Positions 50,684 to 60,698 of a stretch of 64,000 nucleotides of DNA are shown here, one piece after another. The notes under the pieces were generated by a model. The model was not told the origin of the DNA. It saw nothing but the letters and a program-made list of their open reading frames with translations, and did no database searches. Source of the DNA: JBCBKP01 sp038521625 (GTDB lineage Bacteria; Planctomycetota; Phycisphaerae; Phycisphaerales; UBA1924); the NCBI GenBank assembly GCA_038521625.1, contig JBCBKP010000009.1, positions 29,213-93,212 on the forward strand, given 5' to 3'. A program made the translations under genes and the position numbers. Position 1 is the stretch's first letter. Each line of letters starts with the position of its first letter.

Positions 50684-51847
50684 CTACGAGCCGAGCACCA
50701 GGTCCAGCAACTCCGGCACGCCCTTCGCCCGCGTCGCCACCGTCTCGACCACCGGCCGCCGGCCCGCGACATCCCTCAGGTCGCGGACCAGCTCGTGCTC
50801 GCCCGGGTGGTCCGCCTTGTTGCAGACGAACACGTCGGCGATCTCCAGGATCCCCGCCTTGTCCATCTGCACCGCGTCGCCCATGCCGGGCGTCAGCACA
50901 ACGAGCGTGCGGTCCACGTGCCCGCGGATCCGCGTCTCGTTCTGGCCGGCGCCCACGGTCTCGACGAACACCGTCTCGAACGCCTCGGCGCCCTCGGCCG
51001 CGCCGCCGATCAGGCCGAGCACCGTGTCAAGCGTCGCGTAGTCCTCGCCCGAGATCGCCAGGCTCCGGTAGAACACGCGCTCGCCCAGCGTGTTGAAGTC
51101 CACACGCAGCCGGTCGCCGAGCAGCGCCCCGCTCGTGATCGGGCTCTTCGGATCGAATGCCACGACGGCGCAGCGCCCGAGCGACGCGTCCTTTTCCGCC
51201 CGACGGCTGTACTCGCCGACGAGCTGCGCCACCAGCGTGCTCTTGCCCGCGCCCGGCGAGCCGGTCACGCCGATCACGCGCGTCGGACGCCGACGCGGCG
51301 CGTCCGGCCTGACCTCCCGACCGCCGTGCGCCAGCGAGATGTCCCGCGCCAGCTGCGCCGTCGGATGCTCGTAGGCGCGGGCGCCGCCGCCGTACGCCGC
51401 GACCGATCCCTTGACCGCCTCGACGATGTCCAGCAGACCCGTCCCGGTCGTAAAGCACGCCGCGATCCCCGCCGCCTTCAGCTTCGGGATGTCCTCCTGC
51501 GGCAGGATCCCGCCCATGTAGACCGGCAGGTCGGGTCGCCCGACCGCGCGCAGCGATTCGAGCAGCTTCGGCCCCAGCACCAGGTGGCTGTTGCTCATCA
51601 TGCTCGCCGCGATCACGTCGCAGTCCTCGTCCCGCGCCGAGACCGCCAGCGATTCCGGCGTCTGCCACAGCCCGGAGTAGATCACGTGCACGCCCGAGTC
51701 GCGCAGCGCGCGGGCGATCACCTTCACGCCCCGGTCGTGACCGTCGAGCCCCATCTTGCCGAGCAGCACGCGCGGCCGATGCTCGAGATCACCGCAGCGA
51801 TCGAGCTTCTCGAACTCGTGCGTCGCCGTTCCAAGATTCGTCGCCAT
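50684..51847 (-). CDS. Cobalamin-binding domain fused to MeaB-type GTPase
   Basis: 387 residues. Residues 22-165 form a B12-binding domain like the small domain of methylmalonyl-CoA mutase: KMGLDGHDRGVKV carries DxHxxG (D35, H37, G40) and the loops AASMMSNSH and YMGGILPQED follow. Residues 190-387 form a MeaB/ArgK-like G domain: GSPGAGKST (196-204), AFDPKSP, FVETVGAGQNE and NKAD (343-346). The catalytic mutase barrel is absent. The likely role is loading or repairing cobalamin on an acyl-CoA mutase encoded elsewhere. The order Cbl-GTPase also occurs at the N-terminus of IcmF. Confidence 0.88.
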   Translation of the reverse strand: MATNLGTATHEFEKLDRCGDLEHRPRVLLGKMGLDGHDRGVKVIARALRDSGVHVIYSGLWQTPESLAVSARDEDCDVIAASMMSNSHLVLGPKLLESLRAVGRPDLPVYMGGILPQEDIPKLKAAGIAACFTTGTGLLDIVEAVKGSVAAYGGGARAYEHPTAQLARDISLAHGGREVRPDAPRRRPTRVIGVTGSPGAGKSTLVAQLVGEYSRRAEKDASLGRCAVVAFDPKSPITSGALLGDRLRVDFNTLGERVFYRSLAISGEDYATLDTVLGLIGGAAEGAEAFETVFVETVGAGQNETRIRGHVDRTLVVLTPGMGDAVQMDKAGILEIADVFVCNKADHPGEHELVRDLRDVAGRRPVVETVATRAKGVPELLDLVLGS

Positions 51848-51955
51848 CGCAGCCCAGCCTCCGCGGTGCCTCGCTGTGCCACCACAGCAGTGCCACGATA
51901 GGGACCGGGCGGCGCCCGCGAGATCTCACGCCGGAACAGGTCTCCCGGGGCGTGA

Positions 51956-52738
51956 TCAGCAGCCGACCGCGGACGCCTCGCTTCCGCACTGTGACCGCGC
52001 CGCACGCGTGAACCGCTCGCGCGCCGCCCGGGCGCGATCGCTCTCGACCAGCCAGCTCGCGCGCCCGCCGCGGTCGCAGTTCGCCGCCGCGAACACGCCC
52101 AGCGCGGCGCTGTCCATCCGGTGCAATCCCGCACCGGTCGCGATCTGGGCCAGGCCGACGGTCGTCTCCTCGCCGAGCTTCTTGCCGAGCAGCGTGCGCC
52201 GGCGCTCAACCGCCTTCACGGTCCGCTCGAGCGCCCCGGCGATCGCGTCGCGGCGCAGCCCCATCGCGAGCATCCGGAGCACCTCGAGCTCGCCGCGCGT
52301 CAGCAGATGCAGCGCGCCCGCGCTGCTCACACGCTTGTACCTATAGATCTCCCACCCGCCCGGCATCGGCGTCGACGCCGGCGGGTGCAGGCTGAACACG
52401 ATCACGCCCGTCCCCGGGTCGCCGACCGGGCCGGACCGCACCGCCAGCTTCCAGATCTCCGTGCCGTTCACCATGTCGATCGCGAGCACGCGATCGCTCG
52501 CGCCGCTCTTCAGCTGACGGTGAAGCAGCTCGCGCTCCTCACCGGCAGGGTCGACCATGTACTCGGTCGGCTTGCGCCCGATCAGCTCTTCGAACGGAAT
52601 GCCCGCCGCGAGCCAGCCTCCGCCCGCGCGCTCCAGCCGCCCGTTCGGGCCGAAGATCAGCATCGTCGAGCCGACGCACGCGCCGCCCTCGCACAACGAC
52701 GTCATGAGCTCGCCATACAACACATCGAGCGCAGGCAT
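51956..52738 (-). CDS. LuxR-type transcriptional regulator with PAS-like sensor
   Basis: 260 residues from the ATG at 52738. The N-terminal half (LYGELMTSLCEGGACVGSTMLIFGPNGRLERAGGG and GRKPTEYM) resembles a PAS fold. The HTH is LTRGELEVLRMLAMGLRRDAIAGALERTVKAVERRR. A Cys-containing tail of about 50 residues follows. GTG codons at 52777 and 52756 could extend the N-terminus. It is divergent from an SDR gene, and an inverted repeat overlaps the intergenic promoter region. Confidence 0.8.
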   Translation of the reverse strand: MPALDVLYGELMTSLCEGGACVGSTMLIFGPNGRLERAGGGWLAAGIPFEELIGRKPTEYMVDPAGEERELLHRQLKSGASDRVLAIDMVNGTEIWKLAVRSGPVGDPGTGVIVFSLHPPASTPMPGGWEIYRYKRVSSAGALHLLTRGELEVLRMLAMGLRRDAIAGALERTVKAVERRRTLLGKKLGEETTVGLAQIATGAGLHRMDSAALGVFAAANCDRGGRASWLVESDRARAARERFTRAARSQCGSEASAVGC

Positions 52739-52835
52739 AGCCGAACGCTCGGTCACCCCGTTTGGACCCAGACCCACGACCAGCTCCGATTGTTAACGCA
52801 TCGCGAAGAACCCGCGACGCTGATCCCCATGTGCG

Positions 52836-52869
52836 CCGAACCAAGAACGGTTCGGTTGCTCTCTATACT
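52836..52869 (+). promoter_or_regulatory. Inverted repeat over a putative promoter (operator-like)
   Basis: CCGAACC (52836-52842) and GGTTCGG (52849-52855) form a perfect 7-bp inverted repeat with a 6-base centre. TATACT, a good -10 element, follows at 52864-52869, in an AT-rich patch. The repeat would cover the -35 region of a promoter reading into the SDR gene. No T-tract follows. Confidence 0.45.
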
Positions 52870-52957
52870 CGGGTCAGCCCCGATCGCTGCATCGTTTCAC
52901 GGGTATTTCGTTGATTTGTACCCAGACTTGAGTTCTGCCTTCATCGAACAATGACAA

Positions 52958-53779
52958 ATGAAATCGGGAGACCCCTACACCATCGCCCTCCCTGCTTCGA
53001 GACCCAAGATTCGCACCGCGCTCGTCACCGGCGGCGCCTCCGGCATCGGTCTCGCCATCGCCCAGCGACTTGCAAGTTCCGGTGCGAAGATCATCATCGT
53101 CGGACGCGATGCGTCGAAACTCGAAGCCGCAAGTCTCCAACTCATTGCTGCAGATGGTGTTGCGCACGCGTTGCAGCTCGATCTGCTCGAGCCCGACGCC
53201 CCGCAGCACCTCGCCAGCGAGGTCCAGAGCCGATTCGGATCACTCGATGCTCTGGTCAACAACGCCGGCGCGAATCTGCGAAAGCCGACCGAGGCCTACG
53301 CCGATGACGAGATCGATCGCCTGTTCAAACTACTTCTGTCCGCGCAGCTGAATGTCACCCGCGCGCTCGCGCCGGCGCTCCGCGCATCGGGCCGCGGGGC
53401 CGTCGTCAACATCAGCTCCGTCGCCTCGTCAGTCTCCGTCGGCTCCGGCGCGCCCTACGCCGCCGCCAAGGCCGGGCTCGATCAGCTCACCCGGTACCTC
53501 GCCGTCGAGTGGGCGCCCACGCCGGACGCGCCCGGCATCCGCGTCAACGCCGTGAGCCCCTGGTACATCGACACGCCGCTCGCCCGCCCCGTCCTCGACG
53601 ACCCCGAGCGGCTCGAGCGGATCATCGCCGCTACGCCCATGCGCCGCGTCGGCACGCCCGACGAGGTCGCCGCCTTGGCCGAGTTCTTGCTGTCTCCGAC
53701 TGCCGCGTACATCACCGGTCAGTGCATCGCCGTTGATGGCGGCATGCTGGCCCACCGGCTCGACGCGCCCGACCGATGA
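52958..53779 (+). CDS. Short-chain dehydrogenase/reductase
   Basis: 273 residues. Complete SDR motif set: TGGASGIGLA, NNAGAN, Ser in NISSVASS, PYAAAK (Y-x3-K) and GQCIAVDGG. It resembles the tropinone reductase-like and 3-oxoacyl reductase members; the substrate is unknown. The first third uses fewer G/C-ending codons than the rest. The ATG at 52958 lies in a sparse leader with no strong ribosome binding site. Its stop overlaps the ATG of the nuclease gene. Confidence 0.93.
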   Translation: MKSGDPYTIALPASRPKIRTALVTGGASGIGLAIAQRLASSGAKIIIVGRDASKLEAASLQLIAADGVAHALQLDLLEPDAPQHLASEVQSRFGSLDALVNNAGANLRKPTEAYADDEIDRLFKLLLSAQLNVTRALAPALRASGRGAVVNISSVASSVSVGSGAPYAAAKAGLDQLTRYLAVEWAPTPDAPGIRVNAVSPWYIDTPLARPVLDDPERLERIIAATPMRRVGTPDEVAALAEFLLSPTAAYITGQCIAVDGGMLAHRLDAPDR

Positions 53780-54609
53780 GGAGCCCCGCATTGCCCGACC
53801 TTCCCCGCCTCGTCTCAGCGCTCTCGCTCGCGCTCGCCGCGCCGCTCCTCGCGGGCTGGGGCGCCAAGGGGCACGCCGTCGTCGCCGACATCGCGTGGCG
53901 TGAGATACGCCCCGAGACCCGTGCCGCCATCGAGGAGATCCTCGGCCCCGAGACGATCCAGCAGACCGCGTCCTGGGCCGACGCCGTCCGCGGCACCGAC
54001 GCCTACCGGTTTACGGCACCGTTCCATTACGCCAATCCCGAGCCCGGCGCCCCGTCGTACGACCACGCCCGCGACTGCCCCGAGGTCGGCTGCGTCGTCT
54101 CGGCCGTCGACCGGTACGCCGCCACGCTCGCCGACGAGGACATGCCGCGCGCGATGCGCGCCGAGGCGCTCAAGTTCGTCGTCCACTTCGTCGGCGACCT
54201 CCACCAGCCCCTCCACGGCGGGCGCGCCGCCGACCGCGGCGGGAACGACATCCGGATCACACTCCGCGGCCGCGACCGCAACCTCCACTCCGCGTGGGAC
54301 TCGGGACTGATGGACGCCACCGATACCGCCCCCTGGCCGATCTGGTCCGAGCGCCTCGCCGCCGGCATCTCCGAGACCGACCGCCTCGCGTGGACCATCG
54401 CCGATGCGCCCAAGTCGCGCATCGAGTCGGCCGGGCGATGGCTCTTCGAGTCCCACCAGCTCGCGCTGGCCATCAGTTACTCCGACGGCGCCGACGGCGA
54501 GCTCGACGAGGCGGACATCGCCCGCGCCGCGCCGGTCATCGACCTGCGTCTCCGGCAGGCCGGCGTCCGCCTCGCCAGGCTGCTCGACCAGACACTCGAT
54601 GCCGATTAG
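53776..54609 (+). CDS. Secreted S1/P1-type nuclease
   Basis: 277 residues. After a signal peptide (1-27) the mature protein would begin with W28, the N-terminal Trp whose amino group and carbonyl bind zinc in this family: WGAKGHAVVADIA. Other zinc ligands are visible in SWADAVRG, FHYANPEP, HFVGDLHQPLHGGRA and LHSAWDSGLM. It cleaves single-stranded nucleic acid outside the cell. The ATG overlaps the SDR stop. Confidence 0.93.
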   Translation: MRSPALPDLPRLVSALSLALAAPLLAGWGAKGHAVVADIAWREIRPETRAAIEEILGPETIQQTASWADAVRGTDAYRFTAPFHYANPEPGAPSYDHARDCPEVGCVVSAVDRYAATLADEDMPRAMRAEALKFVVHFVGDLHQPLHGGRAADRGGNDIRITLRGRDRNLHSAWDSGLMDATDTAPWPIWSERLAAGISETDRLAWTIADAPKSRIESAGRWLFESHQLALAISYSDGADGELDEADIARAAPVIDLRLRQAGVRLARLLDQTLDAD

Positions 54610-54616
54610 GCGCACC

Positions 54617-55141
54617 TCACGGCGCCCGCGACAGCACGAGCCGCGCCAGCGCGAAGTGGTGGTCGTCGTGGTCGGCGAAGAACGTCAGCGTGTCCACCAC
54701 GCGCTTCTGGATCCCCAGCCGCTCGTGCCACGCCGAGCGCGCGAAGAAGTCGCGCGGATACGCCGACACCCGCTCGATGGTCTCGGCGCGACGTCGCAGC
54801 ACGAGCTCGAGCACCTCGCCGATAGGCCGGTCGTCGTGGTCGGCGTCCACCGTCGCCGCGTTGCCCATGTCCGCCGCCGGCAGCACCGCGTCGCCGCGCT
54901 CGTACGCGTCGAGCCGCGACCAGAGCAACGCCTCGAGATCCGCGAGATGCCCGAGGTGCCGCTGCGCCGACCACCCGTCGCCCGGCCGCCAGACCAACCG
55001 GGCAGCCGGCTCGCCCTCGGCCAGCGCCGTCGCCCGAGCTGGCGTCCCGCGCAGCCGCTCGATCACCGCGGGGTGCAGCTCCGCCGGGTAGTCGAACCGC
55101 CACCTCCGGTACATCCACGGCGTGAGCACCTGACCCTCCAT
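54617..55141 (-). CDS. DinB-superfamily metal-binding protein
   Basis: 174 residues. Four-helix bundle pattern with the His triad: HLGHLADLEALLWSRL near residue 58 and TLTFFADHDDHHFALAR at the end. Many members are thiol-dependent S-transferases (mycothiol/bacillithiol), others have no known role. AAAGGGG before the ATG at 55141 sets the start. It converges on the nuclease gene with a 7-base gap. Confidence 0.88.
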   Translation of the reverse strand: MEGQVLTPWMYRRWRFDYPAELHPAVIERLRGTPARATALAEGEPAARLVWRPGDGWSAQRHLGHLADLEALLWSRLDAYERGDAVLPAADMGNAATVDADHDDRPIGEVLELVLRRRAETIERVSAYPRDFFARSAWHERLGIQKRVVDTLTFFADHDDHHFALARLVLSRAP

Positions 55142-55356
55142 CGCTCGCCCCTTTCCGGAGTCCAAAACGGATCGGTCGGTCCCGAACACCACGCGATCGA
55201 ACCGTCGGGTCGCGCAGAGGCCCGGGCCGCCGCTACACTCCTGTCTTCTTCATAGGCCCGAGGAACGGAGCTTCCGCGGGCAGCGAACGTCGGCCGCACC
55301 GCCCGATCGAAGCGGTGAACCACGGACCGGAACGGCCCGTTCCCGCAGGAGCAACC

Positions 55357-56331
<975 letters not shown>

Positions 56332-56439
56332 TCGAACATCCGCGAAGCGCGTGAATGCGTTCACGCGTCGAGAGCGGGTGCCTCGATCCGCGCTTCAGCT
56401 GGGGACGGGTCGAACGAGGCCCGGACCCGGAGGCAATCG

Positions 56440-56904
56440 ATGCTGCACCGCGCCCGCCGTCTCGCCGACACCCGCCCGAGAACCCTCGCCGCCGCGGTCG
56501 CGACCGCATTCGTTTCGATCGCCATCGTCGGATGCATGACGACCGCCTCACATCACCGCGAGCACGAGCCCGGCAGCGAGACCGGCGTTTACATCAACGG
56601 CCAGCCGGTCACTCTCGAGCAGTGGATCGCGCTGAGCAACGCCGCGGGAACGCCTGTCGCTCCCGGGCATTATTGGGTAGACGGCAACTCCGGGTGGGCC
56701 GGCTACGCCGGCAATCCGACACCGCTCGTCAACCTCTACACCGGGCAATGGAACAGGCATGCGGTCGCCGGCGGCAGCCCTGCGGACGCGTGGCTCAGCG
56801 GCACCGAGTGGTCCGGCGGCATCTCGAGCGGCACCGTCGCGCCGAATGGCGATCCCTACAGCTCCGTCTACTCCGTCGACGGTGAGGTCCTGACGCTGCC
56901 GTAG
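56440..56904 (+). CDS. Lipoprotein of unknown function
   Basis: 154 residues. A signal peptide with lipobox AIVGC puts the lipidated Cys at 32. The mature part is rich in Gly, Trp, Tyr and Asn (GHYWVDGNSGWAGYAGN, YTGQWNRHAVAG), suggesting a small beta domain, but no family is recognised. The gene stands alone between a desaturase and a convergent hydrolase. Confidence 0.75.
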   Translation: MLHRARRLADTRPRTLAAAVATAFVSIAIVGCMTTASHHREHEPGSETGVYINGQPVTLEQWIALSNAAGTPVAPGHYWVDGNSGWAGYAGNPTPLVNLYTGQWNRHAVAGGSPADAWLSGTEWSGGISSGTVAPNGDPYSSVYSVDGEVLTLP

Positions 56905-56957
56905 GTCTTGGCCGTTCGATCGAGCACGAGCCATCTCGCCGCGGCGCGTCGCCCTCG

Positions 56958-58451
56958 TCACTCCCGCTCGAAGCTCGACGCCTCGTCGTCGTCGTCGAGC
57001 GTCAGTTCGATCGCGGTGACGCGCCCGTTCTCAACCTCGAACCGCCCGCGCATCTCTCCCCACGCCGAGCCGACAACGAAGGCGTCGGTCGAGTCGCCGG
57101 GCGACAGATCCAGCCGCATCATCCCGAGCGAGCCCACGAGCCGCCCGCGATCGAAGCCCATGGTGAGCGTGCCGAGGTCGGGATTCACGAACCGGCCCGC
57201 GTACGCGCGGGCGGGCAGCGAGAGGTCGGCGGCCGACAGCCGCGGGCGAGTCACGGCGTCGGCGCGCTCGGCCTCGATCTCCGCCAGCCGCTCTGCGTAC
57301 AGCTCGACCAGATCCCTCGGCTCCTCGACCTCCAGCTCCCGCTCGTAGACGTCGATCGAGACGATGTCGCACAGGCCCTGGCCGGCCGGGCTTGCGTTGG
57401 CGAGCACGACCACGCCGAGGCCCTTCTCGGGAAGCATCGAGTAGTGCGCCGCCGTGCCGATGTAGCCGCCGCCGTGGTTCAGGTACGGCGTGATGCCGCG
57501 CCAGGTCCCGACGAACCACGCCAGACCGAAGCCCTCCATCGCGCGGATTCGTCCCTGGGTCTCGTCGAACGCCGCCGTCACGCCGCGCATCTCGCGTGCC
57601 GAGGACGCCGAGATGATCCGCGTCCCGCCGATCTCGCCGTCGCGCAGGTGCATCAGCAGGTACCGCGCCGCGTCCGAAGCCGAGGCGCCCATGCCGCCGG
57701 CGGCGTGCATCACCGCGTCGGTCTTGACCTGGTCGGCGACCACGAAGCCGTCGCCCTCGCGCACCATCGGGAACGCGGCGTTGGCGTCGGCGTACATCTC
57801 GCTCGCGTAGCCGGTCGTCCGATGCAGCCCGGCCGGCTCGAGGACGTGCTCGTCGAGGTAATCGCGCCAGCTCTGCCCGGTCACCGCCTGGATCACGCGA
57901 CCGAGGATCGTGTAGTGGACGTTCGTGTACTCGATCCCGCCGGGCTCCGAATCGCGCAGCGCCCGGTAGTACCGGTCCTCGGTGATCTCGCCCGTGTAGG
58001 CGTCGAGCAGAACCGCGTCGCCGCTGTTCAGGCCCTTCGCGTGGCTCAGCAGATCGCGGAGGGTGATGGTCTCGGTCGCGACCGAATCGGCCAGGCGGAA
58101 CCGCGGCAGATAACGCCGCACCGGCGCGTCCAGATCGACCCGGCCGCGATCCGCCAACTGCACGATCGCGGTCGCGACGTAGGTCTTGGTCACCGAGGCG
58201 ATGTAGAACATCGTGTCGGGGTCGACAGGTTCCTCGCCCTCCCGGACGCCGAACCCCTCGATCGCGACCAGCTCGCCGTCCTTGATCAGCGCGATCGCGG
58301 CGCCCGGCACGCCGAACCGCTCGGCCACGGCGCGCCAGCGCTCCATCATCTCGCCGTACCCGGCCTCCGAGAACGGCATCGTGGGCGTGGGCCCGGCGGA
58401 AGCGGCCGCGGCGGCGGCGGTCAGGACGGCTGCGGCGAGTCGGATCAGCAC
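56958..58451 (-). CDS. Secreted serine hydrolase, class C beta-lactamase family
   Basis: 497 residues with a signal peptide (1-19). Active-site motifs: SVTK (S86-K89), YTN in IEYTNVHYTI and HGGG in LNHGGGYIG in the KTG position. A C-terminal lipocalin-like domain of about 110 residues follows. Family members are D-Ala-Asp peptidases, esterases or penicillin-binding proteins rather than necessarily beta-lactamases. Start ATG at 58451. Confidence 0.92.
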   Translation of the reverse strand: MLIRLAAAVLTAAAAAASAGPTPTMPFSEAGYGEMMERWRAVAERFGVPGAAIALIKDGELVAIEGFGVREGEEPVDPDTMFYIASVTKTYVATAIVQLADRGRVDLDAPVRRYLPRFRLADSVATETITLRDLLSHAKGLNSGDAVLLDAYTGEITEDRYYRALRDSEPGGIEYTNVHYTILGRVIQAVTGQSWRDYLDEHVLEPAGLHRTTGYASEMYADANAAFPMVREGDGFVVADQVKTDAVMHAAGGMGASASDAARYLLMHLRDGEIGGTRIISASSAREMRGVTAAFDETQGRIRAMEGFGLAWFVGTWRGITPYLNHGGGYIGTAAHYSMLPEKGLGVVVLANASPAGQGLCDIVSIDVYERELEVEEPRDLVELYAERLAEIEAERADAVTRPRLSAADLSLPARAYAGRFVNPDLGTLTMGFDRGRLVGSLGMMRLDLSPGDSTDAFVVGSAWGEMRGRFEVENGRVTAIELTLDDDDEASSFERE

Positions 58452-58573
58452 GGCGGATCTCCGGTTCGGTGGTCGTGGCTAGCAGAGCGCATCGATCACA
58501 TGGTCGCGACCGAGCGGGTCCGAGTCTTGAACGGATGCAACTCGATTCGAGCGCGGGTGCCGGCGGATCGGGC

Positions 58574-59524
58574 TCAGCCGCCGGCGGTGGGGGCGAGCGC
58601 CCAGACCAGCAGCGCCGCGAGCACGCCCGCGACGACGGCCGCGGTGAGGTCGAACCGGGCCGAGGCGCGGGCGTTGAACCGGGCGAGCCATCCCGCGATG
58701 AGCGCGAACGCCGCGCCGGCGATCGGCAACTGCAGGAGGATGGCGTCCGCGGACTGGCGCACGAGCGCCGCCGCGAGCGCCACGCCCACGGCGCCGAGTG
58801 CGCCGCCGGCCGCGGCGGCGATCGGCGAGAGCGCGACCTCGATCACGCCGGCCGCCTGGGCGACCGAGGCGGGGCGGACGCTCATGACCTCGCCGCGCTG
58901 CGGCCAGGACGGGTCGTCGAGCTCTTCGGAGATGCGCAGCGCGAGGGCGTTGAGGGCGCGGGCCGCGGCGCCCTGCTCGCGCGAGCTCTCGCCGGCGAGC
59001 GCCGGCGGTCGCGGCCAGACCAGCGTGTGGGCGCGGACGCGGTAGGTGCCGGGCCGGCCCTCGAAGGCCCGGGAGATCCGGGCGGCGAACCCGGGTCGGC
59101 GTTCGGCGCCGACGGTGACGATCGCGGTGGTGCGGGCGCCGGGCTCGAGTCGCCCGGCGGTCTGCTCGATGGTCTCGCCGAGCCCGCGCCCGATCGGGAG
59201 GACGACGCCGACGTCGCTCGCGGTGCCGAGCTCGGGCGGGAGGGTGACGCGGGTGGTGAGCTCGCTGATCCAGACGGCCTCGGGCCCTCGGTTGACGAGC
59301 TCGACGGCGAGCTCCCAGCGTTCTCCGATGCCGACGCGCGGGCGCGAGGGCTCAAGCGTGATCTCGACCGCCGCGGCGCCCTCTGGCTTGGGCTCGATGG
59401 CGGAGGTCGCGGCGGGATCTTCGTTGGATGCGGGGGTCGATGCGGCGGTGTCGTCGCGGCTGATCTGAATGGCGGGCTGATCGCTCACAACCCGCACGAT
59501 CGCAGGATCTTGGGCGGGCGTCAA
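58574..59524 (-). CDS. Membrane protein with N-terminal Ig-like domain
   Basis: 316 residues from TTG at 59524. The first part has an Ig/beta-sandwich-like segment (RWELAVELVNRGPEAVWISELTTRV, LEPGARTTAIVTV). The C-terminal third has three hydrophobic segments. I recognise no family. The start is uncertain: TTG at 59524 lies one base after the stop of the upstream hydrolase gene, and GTG codons follow 40 bases downstream; no ribosome binding site is evident. The arrangement suggests coupling with the hydrolase. Confidence 0.7.
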   Translation of the reverse strand: MTPAQDPAIVRVVSDQPAIQISRDDTAASTPASNEDPAATSAIEPKPEGAAAVEITLEPSRPRVGIGERWELAVELVNRGPEAVWISELTTRVTLPPELGTASDVGVVLPIGRGLGETIEQTAGRLEPGARTTAIVTVGAERRPGFAARISRAFEGRPGTYRVRAHTLVWPRPPALAGESSREQGAAARALNALALRISEELDDPSWPQRGEVMSVRPASVAQAAGVIEVALSPIAAAAGGALGAVGVALAAALVRQSADAILLQLPIAGAAFALIAGWLARFNARASARFDLTAAVVAGVLAALLVWALAPTAGG

Positions 59525-59525
59525 A

Positions 59526-60542
59526 TCAGCCCGCGTCGGTCTCGCCCAGGGCCCATTCGAGGGCCTCGACGAGCACCCGGCGGCCGGCGGATCCGGTCGG
59601 GAACTCGTGCCCGCGGCGTGGGAGCTTCTTGACGCGGACCTCGATGCCGGCCGCTGTCATGTCGCGCTCGGCGGCGTCGTATGTGGTGTGCCAGGCGTCG
59701 CGGGCGCCGATGAGCAGGTACCACCTGGGCGTGTCGTCGCCGGCCGTTTGCACGTTCGCGACGTCGGCCTCGTAGTGCCCGCAGACCGGGATGACGGCGT
59801 CGAAGAGCTCGGGGTTCTGGTTGCCGACGGCGAAGGCGATGTTGGCGCCCTGGCTGAAGCCGGCGAGCACGATCTTGTCGGCGTTGTAGCTCTCATTGGC
59901 CTGGCGGACGAGGTCGCGCACGTACCAGGCGGACTCGTCGCGGTAGGTCCAGGAGAAGCCGCCGCCCTGGGCGGGGCGGACGGCGTCGGGACCGCAGACG
60001 ACCGCGCCGATCCGGGCGGCCGCGGCGCGCCAGGCCTGGGCCATGTTCTTGCCGTTGCCGCCGGTGCCGTGGAGGGCGATGATCACGGTGACGGCGTCGC
60101 CCTCGCGGTAGCGGGGCGGCTCGATCCATGTCGGCTCGGACTCGGCGGCGGCCTCGCGGAACGCGCCCATGCGCGCGTCGGCGTTGGCGCGCACGGCGGC
60201 GACAGCGGCTCCAAAGCGGGCACGGGTCTCCGGGTCTGTGCGCAGCGCATCGAACTCATCGTCGCTGGTGATCGAGGCGATGCCGGAGTAGCCGCGCTCG
60301 CCGGCAGCTTCGAGCCAGTCGAGCGATTCGGTCTGGTCGCCGGCGAGGGCGCGGGAGAGCGCGGCCCGGTACGCGAGCGTGCCGCTCTGCGGGTAGAGCT
60401 CGGCGGCGTTCTCGGCGTAGCGGATGGCACCCTGCGTGTCGCCCCGGATCAGGAATGCCTCCCACTCGTCGAACGAGGGGCTCTGCGCTGCGGCGAGGGG
60501 GGCGATGTATATCGCGGCGATGGTGGCGAGGATCCGGTGCAT
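59526..60542 (-). CDS. Secreted alpha/beta hydrolase (esterase-like)
   Basis: 338 residues from ATG at 60542. Signal peptide (1-19, ending LAAAQ) followed by TPR-like helices (DTQGAIRYAENAAELYPQSG). The hydrolase part starts near residue 150: VIIALHGTGGNGKN (oxyanion turn), GFSQGANIAF (nucleophile elbow), ARDAW (acid) and RRGHEFP (His). It resembles the PHB depolymerase/phospholipase-carboxylesterase group. The same frame continues open for another 1989 bases upstream of the ATG; see the remnant feature. Confidence 0.9.
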   Translation of the reverse strand: MHRILATIAAIYIAPLAAAQSPSFDEWEAFLIRGDTQGAIRYAENAAELYPQSGTLAYRAALSRALAGDQTESLDWLEAAGERGYSGIASITSDDEFDALRTDPETRARFGAAVAAVRANADARMGAFREAAAESEPTWIEPPRYREGDAVTVIIALHGTGGNGKNMAQAWRAAAARIGAVVCGPDAVRPAQGGGFSWTYRDESAWYVRDLVRQANESYNADKIVLAGFSQGANIAFAVGNQNPELFDAVIPVCGHYEADVANVQTAGDDTPRWYLLIGARDAWHTTYDAAERDMTAAGIEVRVKKLPRRGHEFPTGSAGRRVLVEALEWALGETDAG

Positions 60543-60698
60543 GGTCCGCGATTCGGGCGGCCTGCCCGGGGGTTGCCCTGATTCCCGCGGGCCGGCGCGA
60601 ATCGGCTGGATTGCTCGGACGCCGAGCGACGTCGGGTCCCCGTCGCGGTGCCGATATAGTCGCGGCGGCGGGCATGAACGGGCCGCCGGGGGGCTGCG

